Shown: piece after piece, positions 32,281 through 41,921 of the stretch
Numbering within the stretch: position 1 is the first letter of the stretch
Layout: every line of letters starts with the position of its first letter
Origin: Mycobacterium kubicae
GTDB taxonomy: Bacteria > Actinomycetota > Actinomycetes > Mycobacteriales > Mycobacteriaceae
Direction: 5' to 3'
Length of the DNA stretch: 64,000 nucleotides
Assembly: GCF_015689175.1 (NCBI RefSeq)
Contig: NZ_CP065047.1
Coordinates: 2,542,001 to 2,606,000 of the forward strand
Notes under the pieces: model-generated
Seen by the model: only the letters and a program-made list of their open reading frames with translations
The model's database searches: none
What the model was told of the DNA's origin: nothing
Program-made: the position numbers and the translations under genes

Positions 32281-33057
32281 GTGCTCACCGAACGCTCGGC
32301 CCGGGTGGTCGCGGCGGTCAAATTGCATCGTCACGTCGGCCGGCAACGGGCCAACCGTTTCCTGGCCGAAGGCCCGAACCTGGTCGAAGCCGCGTCCGCT
32401 CGCGGGCTGGTCCGCGACCTCTTCGTCACCGAGGACGCGGCCCGACGCTTTGCCTCCTTGTTGACCGGACCGGTCCATCTGGTCACCGAGCGTGCGGCAA
32501 AAGCGTTGTCGGACACGGTGACCCCGACCGGACTGGTCGCGGTGTGCGAGATGCCGACGACCGACCTGCACGACGTGCTGGCGACCGCACCGCAACTGCT
32601 CGTCGTTGCCGTCGATATCAACGAGCCCGGCAACGCCGGGACGGTGATCCGCATTGCCGACGCCATGGGTGCCGCGGGCGTGATCCTCGCCGGACACAGC
32701 GTCGACCCGTACAACGGCAAGTGCCTGCGCGCGTCGACCGGCAGCATCTTCGCCATCCCCGTCGTGGTTGCGCCGGAAACCGACGCGGCCCTCGCCGCCG
32801 TCCAGTCGGCGGGTCTGCAAGTGCTCGCGACGACCGTGGACGGCGAAACGTTGCTCGACGACGCCGATCTCACCGCCCCGACGGCATGGGTGTTCGGGCC
32901 GGAATCCCACGGCTTGCCCGCCGACATCGCTGCCGCCGCCGATCGGCGGGTGCGCATCCCGATGGCCGGCGGCGCGGAAAGCCTCAATGTGGCGGCCGCC
33001 GCCGCGATTTGTCTGTATCAGAGCGCCCGGGCGTTGGGCGTCGTCAAGCCTTCCTAG
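32281..33057 (+). CDS. tsnR: SpoU/TrmH-family RNA 2'-O-methyltransferase (Rv1644-like)
   Basis: 258 residues from GTG 32281 (LTERSARVVAAVKLHRHVG). It contains an N-terminal SpoU substrate-binding part and a knotted SPOUT methyltransferase domain: motif 1 NEPGNAGTVIRIADAMGA, motif 2 VFGPESHGLP, motif 3 RIPMAGGAESLNVAAAAAI, with the invariant Asn/Glu/Ser residues. It uses S-adenosylmethionine on rRNA or tRNA ribose; the exact target is unknown. The symbol follows Rv1644, named after thiostrepton-resistance methylases; the family relation does not prove resistance. The frame is open upstream, but GTG 32281, eight bases after rplT, is the best start. The stop overlaps the convergent DUF2236 gene by 4 bp. 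Confidence 0.88.
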   Translation: MLTERSARVVAAVKLHRHVGRQRANRFLAEGPNLVEAASARGLVRDLFVTEDAARRFASLLTGPVHLVTERAAKALSDTVTPTGLVAVCEMPTTDLHDVLATAPQLLVVAVDINEPGNAGTVIRIADAMGAAGVILAGHSVDPYNGKCLRASTGSIFAIPVVVAPETDAALAAVQSAGLQVLATTVDGETLLDDADLTAPTAWVFGPESHGLPADIAAAADRRVRIPMAGGAESLNVAAAAAICLYQSARALGVVKPS

Positions 33058-34106
33058 GCGGCCCGCGGGCCCTTCTTGGGCCCCCGGCCGGAGCGCAGCC
33101 CAGCCAGCGACAACGTGCCGTGGACCAGCGATCCGGCGCGCTCCATGATCGCCCGCGCGGGGTCGAGGGGAGAGCGGGGGCCCGGCGGGAAGTAATGCAT
33201 GGGTAGCCCTCGCCGGTCCCGGGGCGGGCCCATGAAGGCCGGCGCCTCGACCAATGGCGCATCGGTGGGGATGCGTCCTTCGGCGCGCCGGTAGGCGGCC
33301 AGCGCCCGCGGGTGCAGCCGGATCTCGTCGGGCACCGCCAGGAACGCCAACTCGATCAACTTGCCGAACAGGCGCAGCAGCACCTCGTCGCCCGGCGTCC
33401 AATGCATGCCGGCCTTCTCCCGGATGGCCGGCTCGAACAGTCCGGCGGCGATCCAGCGCTGACCGGCCACCAGCGGCTTGAACATCTGGTCCCAGATCGG
33501 GGTGGGGATCAGCACGAACTTCGGCTTCGGGATGCGGATCTGGAAGATATCCAGGGTCGCCTGGTTGATCTCCAGCTCATCGCGACCGACCCGCTCCCAA
33601 TACTCCTGGAATTCCTCCCAGCTTTTGGGCACCGGGCGCATGCTCATCCCGTACATGCGGTACCACTGCACGTGCTCGTCGAACAACTGTCGCTTCTCGG
33701 CCTCGGTCAGGCCACCACAGAAGTACTCGGCCACCTTGATCACGAGCATGAAGAACGTCGCGTGCGCCCAGTAGAACGTCTCGGGATTCAGCGCGTGATA
33801 GCGACGCCCCTGGGCGTCGACGCCCTTGATGGTGCGGTGGTAACTCTTGATCTGCTGACCGGTGTTGGCCGCCCGGTCGCCGTCGTAGACCACGCCCATG
33901 ATCGGGTACACCGACCTGGCGACCCGTTGCAACGGCTCACGCAGCAGGATCGAGTGCTCTTCTACGCCCGCGCCGAGTTCGGGATACATGTTCTGCAGGG
34001 CGCCGATCCAGATGCCCATCATGCCGGTGCGCAGGTCGCCGAAGTACTTCCAGGTCAGTGACCCCGGACCGAGCGGCTCCGCGGATGTCGTTGGTACAAC
34101 AGTCAT
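33054..34106 (-). CDS. DUF2236 / oxygenase MpaB family protein (Rv1645c-like)
   Basis: 350 residues from ATG 34106, chosen for the GGAGG ribosome site just before it; the open frame starts 15 codons earlier. The family marks are GPGSLTWKYFGDLRTGMMG, HSILLREPLQRVARSVYPIM, YHALNPETFYWAHATFF and the Trp/Tyr-rich YWERVGRDELE. DUF2236 includes the latex-clearing and MpaB oxygenases, which bind heme or metal; the conserved His residues in YHALNPE and YWAHATF may be ligands. The substrate here is unknown. Position matches Rv1645c. An inverted repeat at 34147-34162 lies 40 bp upstream and may be its operator. Confidence 0.85.
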   Translation of the reverse strand: MTVVPTTSAEPLGPGSLTWKYFGDLRTGMMGIWIGALQNMYPELGAGVEEHSILLREPLQRVARSVYPIMGVVYDGDRAANTGQQIKSYHRTIKGVDAQGRRYHALNPETFYWAHATFFMLVIKVAEYFCGGLTEAEKRQLFDEHVQWYRMYGMSMRPVPKSWEEFQEYWERVGRDELEINQATLDIFQIRIPKPKFVLIPTPIWDQMFKPLVAGQRWIAAGLFEPAIREKAGMHWTPGDEVLLRLFGKLIELAFLAVPDEIRLHPRALAAYRRAEGRIPTDAPLVEAPAFMGPPRDRRGLPMHYFPPGPRSPLDPARAIMERAGSLVHGTLSLAGLRSGRGPKKGPRAA

Positions 34107-34146
34107 CACGGCCTCCATGCGCGTCCCTGGGCTCACGATATGCGTT

Positions 34147-34162
34147 GACAACGCACGTTGTC
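34147..34162. promoter_or_regulatory. 16-bp palindrome, candidate operator upstream of DUF2236 gene
   Basis: GACAACG-CA-CGTTGTC, perfect seven-base arms with a two-base spacer. It lies just upstream of a minus-strand TATCGT hexamer (34140-34135) that could be the -10, so it would overlap the -35 region. Size and spacing are typical of TetR-family operators. No regulator gene is adjacent. Confidence 0.5.
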
Positions 34163-34297
34163 TACCATTTCCGATTATGCCCCGCGCGGGCGTTACTCAG
34201 TCTCAATAGCGCTGCCGCCACGGCGTGATCAGCGCGTTCCGTGCGAGCTGTGACACAACCGTCAATAGTGTCGTTGCCTGCGTCAACCAACAGCACC

Positions 34298-34303
34298 TAC
34301 CCT
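34298..34303 (+). promoter_or_regulatory. -10 element of the adenylate cyclase gene
   Basis: TACCCT followed by six bases and GTG 34310. Same hexamer and spacing as at uvrB (11025-11030), predicting a leaderless mRNA. Confidence 0.55.
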
Positions 34304-34309
34304 GGCCAG

Positions 34310-35230
34310 GTGGAGGTCGAGTCTGACGATTCGGAGCCCGGCGTGGCGGGTGATTCGACAGCCTCAGCGACCGCGGTGGCGGAAAGAGGCGATCGGACCC
34401 GGTCCCCGGCGAAGTGGTTGCGCTCCACCAATCACAATCCAGGCGTTGTCGACTTCATTCGCCGTGCACGCCGGCTTTTGCCCGGAGACCCCGAATTCGG
34501 CGATCCGTTGTCCACCGCCGGCGATGGCGGCCCGCGTGCGGCGGCCCGCGCCGCCGACCGGCTGCTGGGGGACCGCGACGCGGCTTCGCGCGAGGTCAGC
34601 CTGAGTGTCTTGCAGGTCTGGCAGGCGTTGACCGAAGCCGTTTCCCGTCGGCCGGCAAATCCCGAGGTGACACTGGTCTTCACCGATCTGGTCGGGTTCT
34701 CCAGCTGGTCGCTGCAGGCCGGCGACGATGCCGCCCTGACGTTGCTCCGGCAGGTGGCCCGCGCCGTCGAGCCGCCGCTGTTGGACGCCGGCGGACACAT
34801 CGTCAAGCGTATGGGCGACGGGATCATGGCGGTGTTCCGTAATCCCAGCGTCGCGGTGCGAGCCGTGGTCAACGCGCGCGACGCGGTGAAGTCGGTCGAA
34901 GTGGACGGTTACACCCCCCGGATGCGCGTCGGCATCCACACCGGGCGCCCGCAGCGGTTGGGTGCGGATTGGCTGGGTGTCGACGTCAACATCGCCGCGC
35001 GCGTGATGGAACGCGCCACCAAAGGCGGCATCATGATCTCCAGCCCCACCCTCGACCTCATCTCGCAGAACGAATTGGACGAGTTGGGCGTCGTCGCCAA
35101 GCGGGCCCGCAAACCCATGTTCGCCAGCAAATTGACCGGGATCCCGCCGGACCTGGCGATCTACCGGCTCAGAACTAATAGGGATTTGACAGCTTCCGCT
35201 AACAAAGATGAGACAAACGCAGATGCATAG
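34310..35230 (+). CDS. class III adenylate cyclase (Rv1647-like)
   Basis: 306 residues from GTG 34310, chosen because a TACCCT -10 sits six bases before it. The N-terminal half is a helical region seen in Rv1647-type proteins (DFIRRARRLLPGDPEFGDPL). The catalytic domain starts near residue 120: VTLVFTDLVGFSSWS with metal-binding Asp126, IVKRMGDGIMAVF with the adenine-selecting Lys and second Asp, then GVDVNIAARVMERAT with the transition-state Asn/Arg. All key residues appear present, so activity is expected as a homodimer making cAMP from ATP. No membrane segment. The next gene, a rhomboid-like membrane protein, follows after 9 bp. Confidence 0.9.
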   Translation: MEVESDDSEPGVAGDSTASATAVAERGDRTRSPAKWLRSTNHNPGVVDFIRRARRLLPGDPEFGDPLSTAGDGGPRAAARAADRLLGDRDAASREVSLSVLQVWQALTEAVSRRPANPEVTLVFTDLVGFSSWSLQAGDDAALTLLRQVARAVEPPLLDAGGHIVKRMGDGIMAVFRNPSVAVRAVVNARDAVKSVEVDGYTPRMRVGIHTGRPQRLGADWLGVDVNIAARVMERATKGGIMISSPTLDLISQNELDELGVVAKRARKPMFASKLTGIPPDLAIYRLRTNRDLTASANKDETNADA

Positions 35231-35239
35231 TGGAAGGCG

Positions 35240-36046
35240 ATGATTTCGGCTTTCTTCTCCCGGCTCGGCCGGGTGTGGTTCACCGTCGGATATGTCGCCT
35301 CGTTGGCTGCCGTCAGCACTACCATTCTGATGCTCAGTCCCCAGGCGCACGACCGGCTGATTCGGCATGCCAGCACCAACCTGCACAACCTGGCGCACGG
35401 GCGCCTGCTGACGCTGCTGGGCAGCGCCTTCGTCGTCGAGGCGGGTCCGCTGTACTTCTGGATGCCGTTCCTGACCTGCCTGCTGGCGTTGGTCGAGCTG
35501 CATCTGCGCACCATTCGGCTCATCGCCGCATTCCTGGTCGGTCACATCGGGGCAACGCTGGTGGTGGCGGCCGCTTTGGCCGGGGGTGTCGAGTTCGGCT
35601 GGCTGCCGCGGTCGATCGCCCGAGCCAGCGACGTCGGGATGAGCTACGGCGCGCTGGCCGCGCTGGGCGCGCTGACCGCCGCGATTCCGCGGCGATGGCG
35701 GCCGGCGTGGATCGGCTGGTGGATTTCGCTGAGCGTTGCCGCCGCCATCATCGGCGGCGAATTCACCAACGCGGGTCACGCGGTCGCGCTCCTGTTGGGC
35801 ATCCTGCTTGCCCTCCGGATCCGTCGGCCGATTCACTGGACGCCGGTGCGCTGCTTGATGCTGCTGGGTTCGGCAGGATTCGGTTTCCTGTTGCTGGCCC
35901 ACACCTGGTGGGCGATGGGCGTCGGCCTGGTGTTGGGCGCGCTGGGAGCCGTGGCAGCCCACGAGTTCGCTCGTTGGACTGACCGACGCAGCCCAGCGGC
36001 GCCCGATGAGGCGCTCACGGTCGCGCAACCTGCGCTCAGCGCCTGA
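35240..36046 (+). CDS. rhomboid-like multi-pass membrane protein (Rv1648-like)
   Basis: 268 residues, about six to seven membrane helices. Rhomboid-like marks: HNLAHGRLLTLLGSAFV near residue 48 (the HNxxH-like segment), a possible nucleophile Ser in GMSYGALAALG and a His in NAGHAVALLLG in a later helix. Whether it is an active intramembrane protease cannot be told. Same length as Rv1648 as I recall it and the same position between Rv1647 and pheS. It starts 9 bp after the cyclase stop, so the two are cotranscribed. Confidence 0.8.
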   Translation: MISAFFSRLGRVWFTVGYVASLAAVSTTILMLSPQAHDRLIRHASTNLHNLAHGRLLTLLGSAFVVEAGPLYFWMPFLTCLLALVELHLRTIRLIAAFLVGHIGATLVVAAALAGGVEFGWLPRSIARASDVGMSYGALAALGALTAAIPRRWRPAWIGWWISLSVAAAIIGGEFTNAGHAVALLLGILLALRIRRPIHWTPVRCLMLLGSAGFGFLLLAHTWWAMGVGLVLGALGAVAAHEFARWTDRRSPAAPDEALTVAQPALSA

Positions 36047-36228
36047 GGATCACCCAACTCGCCGGCTTTCTCCGCGCCGGAACGCGCACACCAAGCGCGC
36101 CGCGCCGCATCACCTATGATCGGCTTTTGCGCTACGCCGTCGCGGGCAGTGCTCACGTAGTGCTCTTGTAGGCAGCTCCTGCTTCGCTCGCGACGATGCG
36201 GGCGCTCAGCCTCATTGAAAAGGATTGA

Positions 36229-37295
<1,067 letters not shown>

Positions 37296-37296
<1 letters not shown>

Positions 37297-39791
37297 TGCG
37301 CGTTCCCTATAGCTGGCTGCGCGACGTCGTCGCCGTTGGCGCACCCGAGTGGGACGTCGCCCCCGCCGATCTCGAGCAGGCGCTGGTGCGCATCGGCCAC
37401 GAGGTCGAAGAGGTGATCACCCTTGGTCCGGTCGACGGACCACTCACGGTGGGTCGTGTCGCCGAAATCGAGGAGCTCACCGGGTTCAAAAAGCCGATCC
37501 GGGCCTGTGTGGTGGACGTCGGGAATGGCCCGTCGCAAGACATCGTTTGTGGCGCAACGAATTTCGCGGTGGGTGATCTGGTCGTGGTGGCGTTGCCCGG
37601 GACCACACTGCCGGGTGGCTTCACCATCACCTCGCGCAAGACCTACGGCCGCCCCTCCGACGGCATGATCTGTTCGGCAGCTGAGTTGGGCTTGGGCGCA
37701 GACCATTCCGGCATCCTGGTGCTACCGCCGGGCACCGCCGCACCGGGTGCCGACGGTGCCCAGGTGCTGGGTCTCGACGACGTGGTCTTCAACCTGGCCA
37801 TCACCCCCGACCGCGGCTACGGGATGTCGGTGCGCGGTTTGGCCCGCGAGATCGCCTGCGCCTATGACCTGGACTTCGTCGACCCCGCCTCCGCGGCCGT
37901 GGTGCCGCCGCTTCCGGTGGAAGGCGAGGCGTGGCCGCTGAGCGTCGCACCCGAGACCGGCGTGCGCCGGTTCGCGTTGCGGCCTGTCACCGGGATCGAC
38001 CCGGCCGCCGTGTCACCGTGGTGGTTGCAGCGCCGATTGCTGTTGTGCGGCATCCGCACGACGTCGCCGGCGGTGGACGTGACGAACTACGTGATGCTGG
38101 AACTCGGCCACCCCATGCACGCCCACGACCGCAACAGGATCACCGGCGCCTTGGGTGTGCGTTTTGCCCGGCCCGGTGAAACCGTCGTCACCCTCGACGA
38201 CGTCGAGCGCCGCCTCGACCCCGCCGACGTGCTCATCGTCGATGACGTCGCGACCGCTGCGATCGGCGGCGTCATGGGCGCGGCCAGCACCGAAGTGCGG
38301 GCGGACTCCACCGATGTGCTGCTCGAGGCGGCGGTGTGGGATGCCGCGGCGGTTTCCCGCACCCAACGCCGTCTGCATTTGCCCAGCGAGGCGGCCCGCC
38401 GCTACGAGCGCGCCGTCGACCCCGCCATCAGCGTCGTCGCGCTGGACCGGTGTGCCGCGCTGCTCGCCGACATCGCCGGGGGAGCGGTGTCGCCCAGCCT
38501 GACCGATTGGCGTGGCGACCCGCCGCGCCAGGACTGGTCGATGCCGCCGATCCGCATCGACGTCGACCTGCCGGACCGGTTTGCCGGTGTGGCGTATCCG
38601 CCCGGGACGACCGCCCGCCGCCTGACCCAGATCGGCGCCGCGGTGGTACCGGACGGTGACACGGTGACGGTGACGCCGCCCAGTTGGCGGCCCGACCTGG
38701 TCCAGCCGGCCGACCTGGTCGAGGAGGTCCTGCGGCTGGAAGGGTTGGAAGTCGTGCCGTCGGTGCTGCCGTCCGCGCCGGCGGGCCGAGGGCTCACCGC
38801 GGTGCAGAAGCGTCGCCGGGCGGTCGGCAAGTCGTTGGCGCAGTCGGGCTTCGTCGAGATCCTGCCGACGCCGTTTCTGCCGGCGGGTGTGTTCGACTTG
38901 TGGGGACTGCCGGACGACGACGCGCGACGCGCCACCACCGACGTGGTCAACCCGTTGGAGGCGGACCGGCCGCAGCTGGCTACCACCCTGCTCCCGGGAC
39001 TGCTGGAAGCGTTGCACCGCAACGTTTCTCGCGGACTCGTCGATGTCGCGTTGTTCGCCGTCGCCCAGGTGGTCCGACCCACCGACCAGACGCGCGGCGT
39101 CGAACTGATCCCGGTGCACCGGCGGCCCTCCGATGCCGAGATCGCGCTGCTCGACGCCTCGCTGCCCCGGCAACCCCAGCACGTGGCGGCGGTGTTGGCC
39201 GGGCTGCGCGAACCGCGCGGGCCCTGGGGTCCCGGTCGTCCGGCTCAGGCGTGGGACGCGTTCGAGGCCGTGCGAATCATCGCCCGCGCCAGCGGGGTTG
39301 ACCTGACGTTGCAAGCGGCGCAGTACTTGCCGTGGCATCCGGGCAGGTGTGCGGAGGTGCTCATCGGTGACGTTTCGATCGGTCACGCTGGCCAGCTGCA
39401 TCCCGCCGTCATCGAGCGCGCCGGACTGCCGAAAGGCACCTGCGCCTTGGAATTGAATCTCGACGCGATCCCGATCGTAGAAACGCTGCCGGCGCCTAAG
39501 GTGTCTCCGTTTCCCGCGGTGTTCCAGGATGTCAGCTTGGTGGTGTCCGCCGATGTTCCCGCGCAATCGGTGCTGGACGCGGTGCGCCACGGGGCGGGCG
39601 AACTGCTGGAAGACGTGCAGCTGTATGACGTGTTCGCGGGCCCGCAGATCGGGGAAGGACGCAAATCGCTGACCTTCTCGTTGCGCTTCCGCGCGAAGGA
39701 TCGCACGCTCACCGAGGACGACGCCAGCGCGGCCCGTGACGCCGCGGTGCGCTGCGCCGCCGACCGCGTCGGGGCCGCGTTGCGCGGCTGA
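37296..39791 (+). CDS. pheT: phenylalanyl-tRNA synthetase beta subunit
   Basis: 831 residues. Domains in order: an N-terminal EMAP/tRNA-binding OB fold (about 40-150; [20 protein letters not shown]), the B3/B4 editing domain ([19 protein letters not shown] near 265), B5, the catalytic-like core ([20 protein letters not shown]) and the C-terminal ferredoxin-like anticodon-binding domain ([17 protein letters not shown], ending [14 protein letters not shown]). It edits Tyr-tRNA-Phe and completes the synthetase. Last gene before the PE array. Confidence 0.97.
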
Positions 39792-39838
39792 CTTAGCGGT
39801 TGAGCTGGGCCGTTGAGGCGAGCTTCCGCACAGTTTCC

Positions 39839-39854
39839 TGTGAGTTGACTCACA
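39839..39854. promoter_or_regulatory. perfect CRP-type site TGTGA-N6-TCACA upstream of the PE array
   Basis: TGTGA GTTGAC TCACA at 39839-39854, flanked by C and G so that the whole 18 bp is palindromic (39838-39855). This is the consensus of cAMP receptor proteins, including the mycobacterial CRP. Its centre lies about 57 bp before the predicted start from the promoter at 39869-39897, close to a class I activator position. Confidence 0.7.
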
Positions 39855-39868
39855 GCCATTTATATTGG

Positions 39869-39897
39869 TTGTCTTAGTGACTGCCAGTCATTACATT
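39869..39897 (+). promoter_or_regulatory. promoter of the first PE gene
   Basis: TTGTCT (39869-39874), 17 bp, TACATT (39892-39897); predicted start near 39904 and a 65-nt leader. Two further palindromes lie here: TGACT-GCC-AGTCA (39878-39890), inside the promoter, and GTGACC-GGC-GGTCAC (39908-39922), just downstream of the start. A TATATT at 39861-39866 is an alternative -10. Confidence 0.55.
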
Positions 39898-39968
39898 CTC
39901 AGTCGTGGTGACCGGCGGTCACTGTGCGGGGGGCCAAAGAGGAGACCGGGGGGTCGAGAGGAGACGTA

Positions 39969-41621
39969 ATGTCGTTTGTGTCCGCGGCGCCCCAATTGCT
40001 CGAGGCGGCGGCTCAGGACCTGGCTGGAATCCGCTCAGCGTTGAGCACGGCCACTGCCGCGGCGGCGGCCCCGACCACGAACTTGGTGGCGGCTGGCGCC
40101 GATGAAGTATCCGCGGCGATTTCCCAGCTTTTCGGTGCGCACGGCCAGGAGTTCCAGGCGCTCCACGCCCAGGCCGCGGCCTTCCACGAGGAGTTTGTCA
40201 GCCTGCTCAATGCAGGTGCCGGCGCCTATGCCAGCGCTGAAGCCGCGGGCACCCAGACGCTGCTGAGCGCTGCGGTTGCGCCCGTCGAGGCTTTCCTCGG
40301 TCAGCCGTTGCTCGGCGGCGGCGCTGCCTTGACCGGTCAGATCCAAGCGGGCGTGCAGGCGCTCACCGGCGGCATCAGTGGCGTGCCCGGGGTGTCAAGT
40401 CTGCTCAGCGCACTCGAGACCACCGGCGGCGATGCGCTGACTGGCGGGTTGCCGGCGCTGATCAACAATGCGAACGCCTTTGGCGCGACGGTTGCCGCCC
40501 CGTATCAGGCGCTGGTCGCCAATACGGTCAACAACTTGCAGGCGATCGAAAACACGTTCGGCGCCAACCCATTTCCCTTCCTGCACCAACTCGTCAACAA
40601 CCAGATCTTGTACGGCCAGACGATCGCCAACGCGATCGGAACGGGCATCACGAACCTTCCCGCCGAGTTGGCCAACCTTCCAGCAACCGTCCAGGCCGGC
40701 GTCCAACAGCTGCTCTCCTTCAATCCGGCGCCGTTGGTGCAGCAGTTCATCACCAACCAGGTCGGATACGCCCAGACGATTGCCACCGGGCTGCAAAGTG
40801 CCGCCCAAGACCTCGGCAACGGCCTGCTCGGGTTGCCCTCGGCTTTCCAAACGGCCGGGAACGCGCTTATCGCCGGTGACTTCCAGGGTGCGGTGAACGC
40901 CGTCAGTCAGGGTGTCCAGAACGTCTTCCTACCTGGTTTCCAGCAGCTGAGCATCGACATCAGCGAGCTCGGGTCGCCGACAGCCGTGCCGCTGGCTATC
41001 ACCCCGTTGGGACCACTAGGGGACCTCGCGCCGATCCTCGCCATTCCGGGCCAGATGGCGCAGAACTTCACCAACCTGTTGCCGGCCGGTTCCATCCCGG
41101 CGCTGATGGCGCAGAACTTCACCAACGTGCTGACGACGGTCACAGATTTCGGTGCGACATTCAATCCGGGAAATCTTGGTGTGACTTTCGGATTACCTCT
41201 GCAGGTTCTTTTTGACGGCATCGGCGCGCCGATCAACGCGTTGAGCGCAGCGAATTCAAGCGCCACAGCATTGGCGAGTGCGGTACAAACCGGTGACTTA
41301 GCAGGCGCGGCAGCGGCTTTCCTAACCGCTCCGGCGAACGTCGCCAACGGCTTCCTCAACGGGCAAACGCTGATCGACTTGCCGGCGCTGACGATAAATG
41401 TCACAGCCGGTGGTTTTCCGGTCACCGCCTTGACCTCGACGGCCGAACTGCCGCTAGGGGGTCTGCTCACTCCGCTAAGCCCGATCAACCTCGGTGGTGG
41501 CTTAGGCCCGGTTCCCGGCACGCAGATTGGTGGCATCATTCCCGGCTTCCTGAGCTTCGGGTCGCAACTGGCGCAGGCGATTGCGCTGCCGCCGCCGATT
41601 CTGCCGCAATTCATCTTCTAG
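39969..41621 (+). CDS. PE family protein A (no PGRS), 550 aa
   Basis: ATG 39969 follows GAGAGGAGAC. The PE domain covers about residues 1-95 (MSFVSAAPQLLEAAAQDLAG, helical hairpin) and ends with the ESX secretion motif YASAE. The remaining 450 residues are not PGRS; they are a hydrophobic, Asn/Gln-containing region with the blocks NPFPFLHQLVNNQILYGQT, GFQQLSIDISELGSP, GPLGDLAPILAIPGQMAQN and a C-terminal end GTQIGGIIPGFLSFGSQLAQ. These blocks recur in the next two PE genes, so they form a shared domain of unknown function. Expected location: cell surface or secreted through ESX-5. First gene of a five-gene PE/collagen-like cluster located where M. tuberculosis has PE_PGRS30. Confidence 0.88.
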   Translation: MSFVSAAPQLLEAAAQDLAGIRSALSTATAAAAAPTTNLVAAGADEVSAAISQLFGAHGQEFQALHAQAAAFHEEFVSLLNAGAGAYASAEAAGTQTLLSAAVAPVEAFLGQPLLGGGAALTGQIQAGVQALTGGISGVPGVSSLLSALETTGGDALTGGLPALINNANAFGATVAAPYQALVANTVNNLQAIENTFGANPFPFLHQLVNNQILYGQTIANAIGTGITNLPAELANLPATVQAGVQQLLSFNPAPLVQQFITNQVGYAQTIATGLQSAAQDLGNGLLGLPSAFQTAGNALIAGDFQGAVNAVSQGVQNVFLPGFQQLSIDISELGSPTAVPLAITPLGPLGDLAPILAIPGQMAQNFTNLLPAGSIPALMAQNFTNVLTTVTDFGATFNPGNLGVTFGLPLQVLFDGIGAPINALSAANSSATALASAVQTGDLAGAAAAFLTAPANVANGFLNGQTLIDLPALTINVTAGGFPVTALTSTAELPLGGLLTPLSPINLGGGLGPVPGTQIGGIIPGFLSFGSQLAQAIALPPPILPQFIF

Positions 41622-41921
41622 TAGTCACCGATGTCGGCCCGCCAGCGCTGCTCGGCGGGCCGACGAGCTCGGCCGCGGGATCGGCTGTGCCACAGCGCAT
41701 CCGAGTGAGCGTCCAGGCAGCGATATGCGGTGATCGGCCGCCACGGCCGCACACTGAAAGCCAGGAATGCACTCTCGGCATTCGATACGCCCTGACCGAC
41801 GAGCGGCCCCCCAGCGGGCGCTCCGATAACAAAACGCGCAATTTCCTTCCGGTTAACACTTTGCCTGGCTAGGCTCCCACTCTCACCTTTATTGCCGTCG
41901 GGGGTGTCGAGGGAGCCGATG
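41622..41921. other. intergenic region between PE-A and PE-B
   Basis: 300 bp without a credible gene; short frames here are GC-driven. A TAGGCT hexamer at 41870-41875 could be a -10 giving a 40-nt leader for PE-B. GAGGGAG (41909-41915) is the PE-B ribosome site. Confidence 0.35.

Noticed and set aside
36196-36228. Ten-codon upstream ORF (MRALSLIEKD) as a pheS attenuation leader peptide
   Set aside because: It has no Phe codons, no ribosome site and no downstream terminator; chance is more likely.
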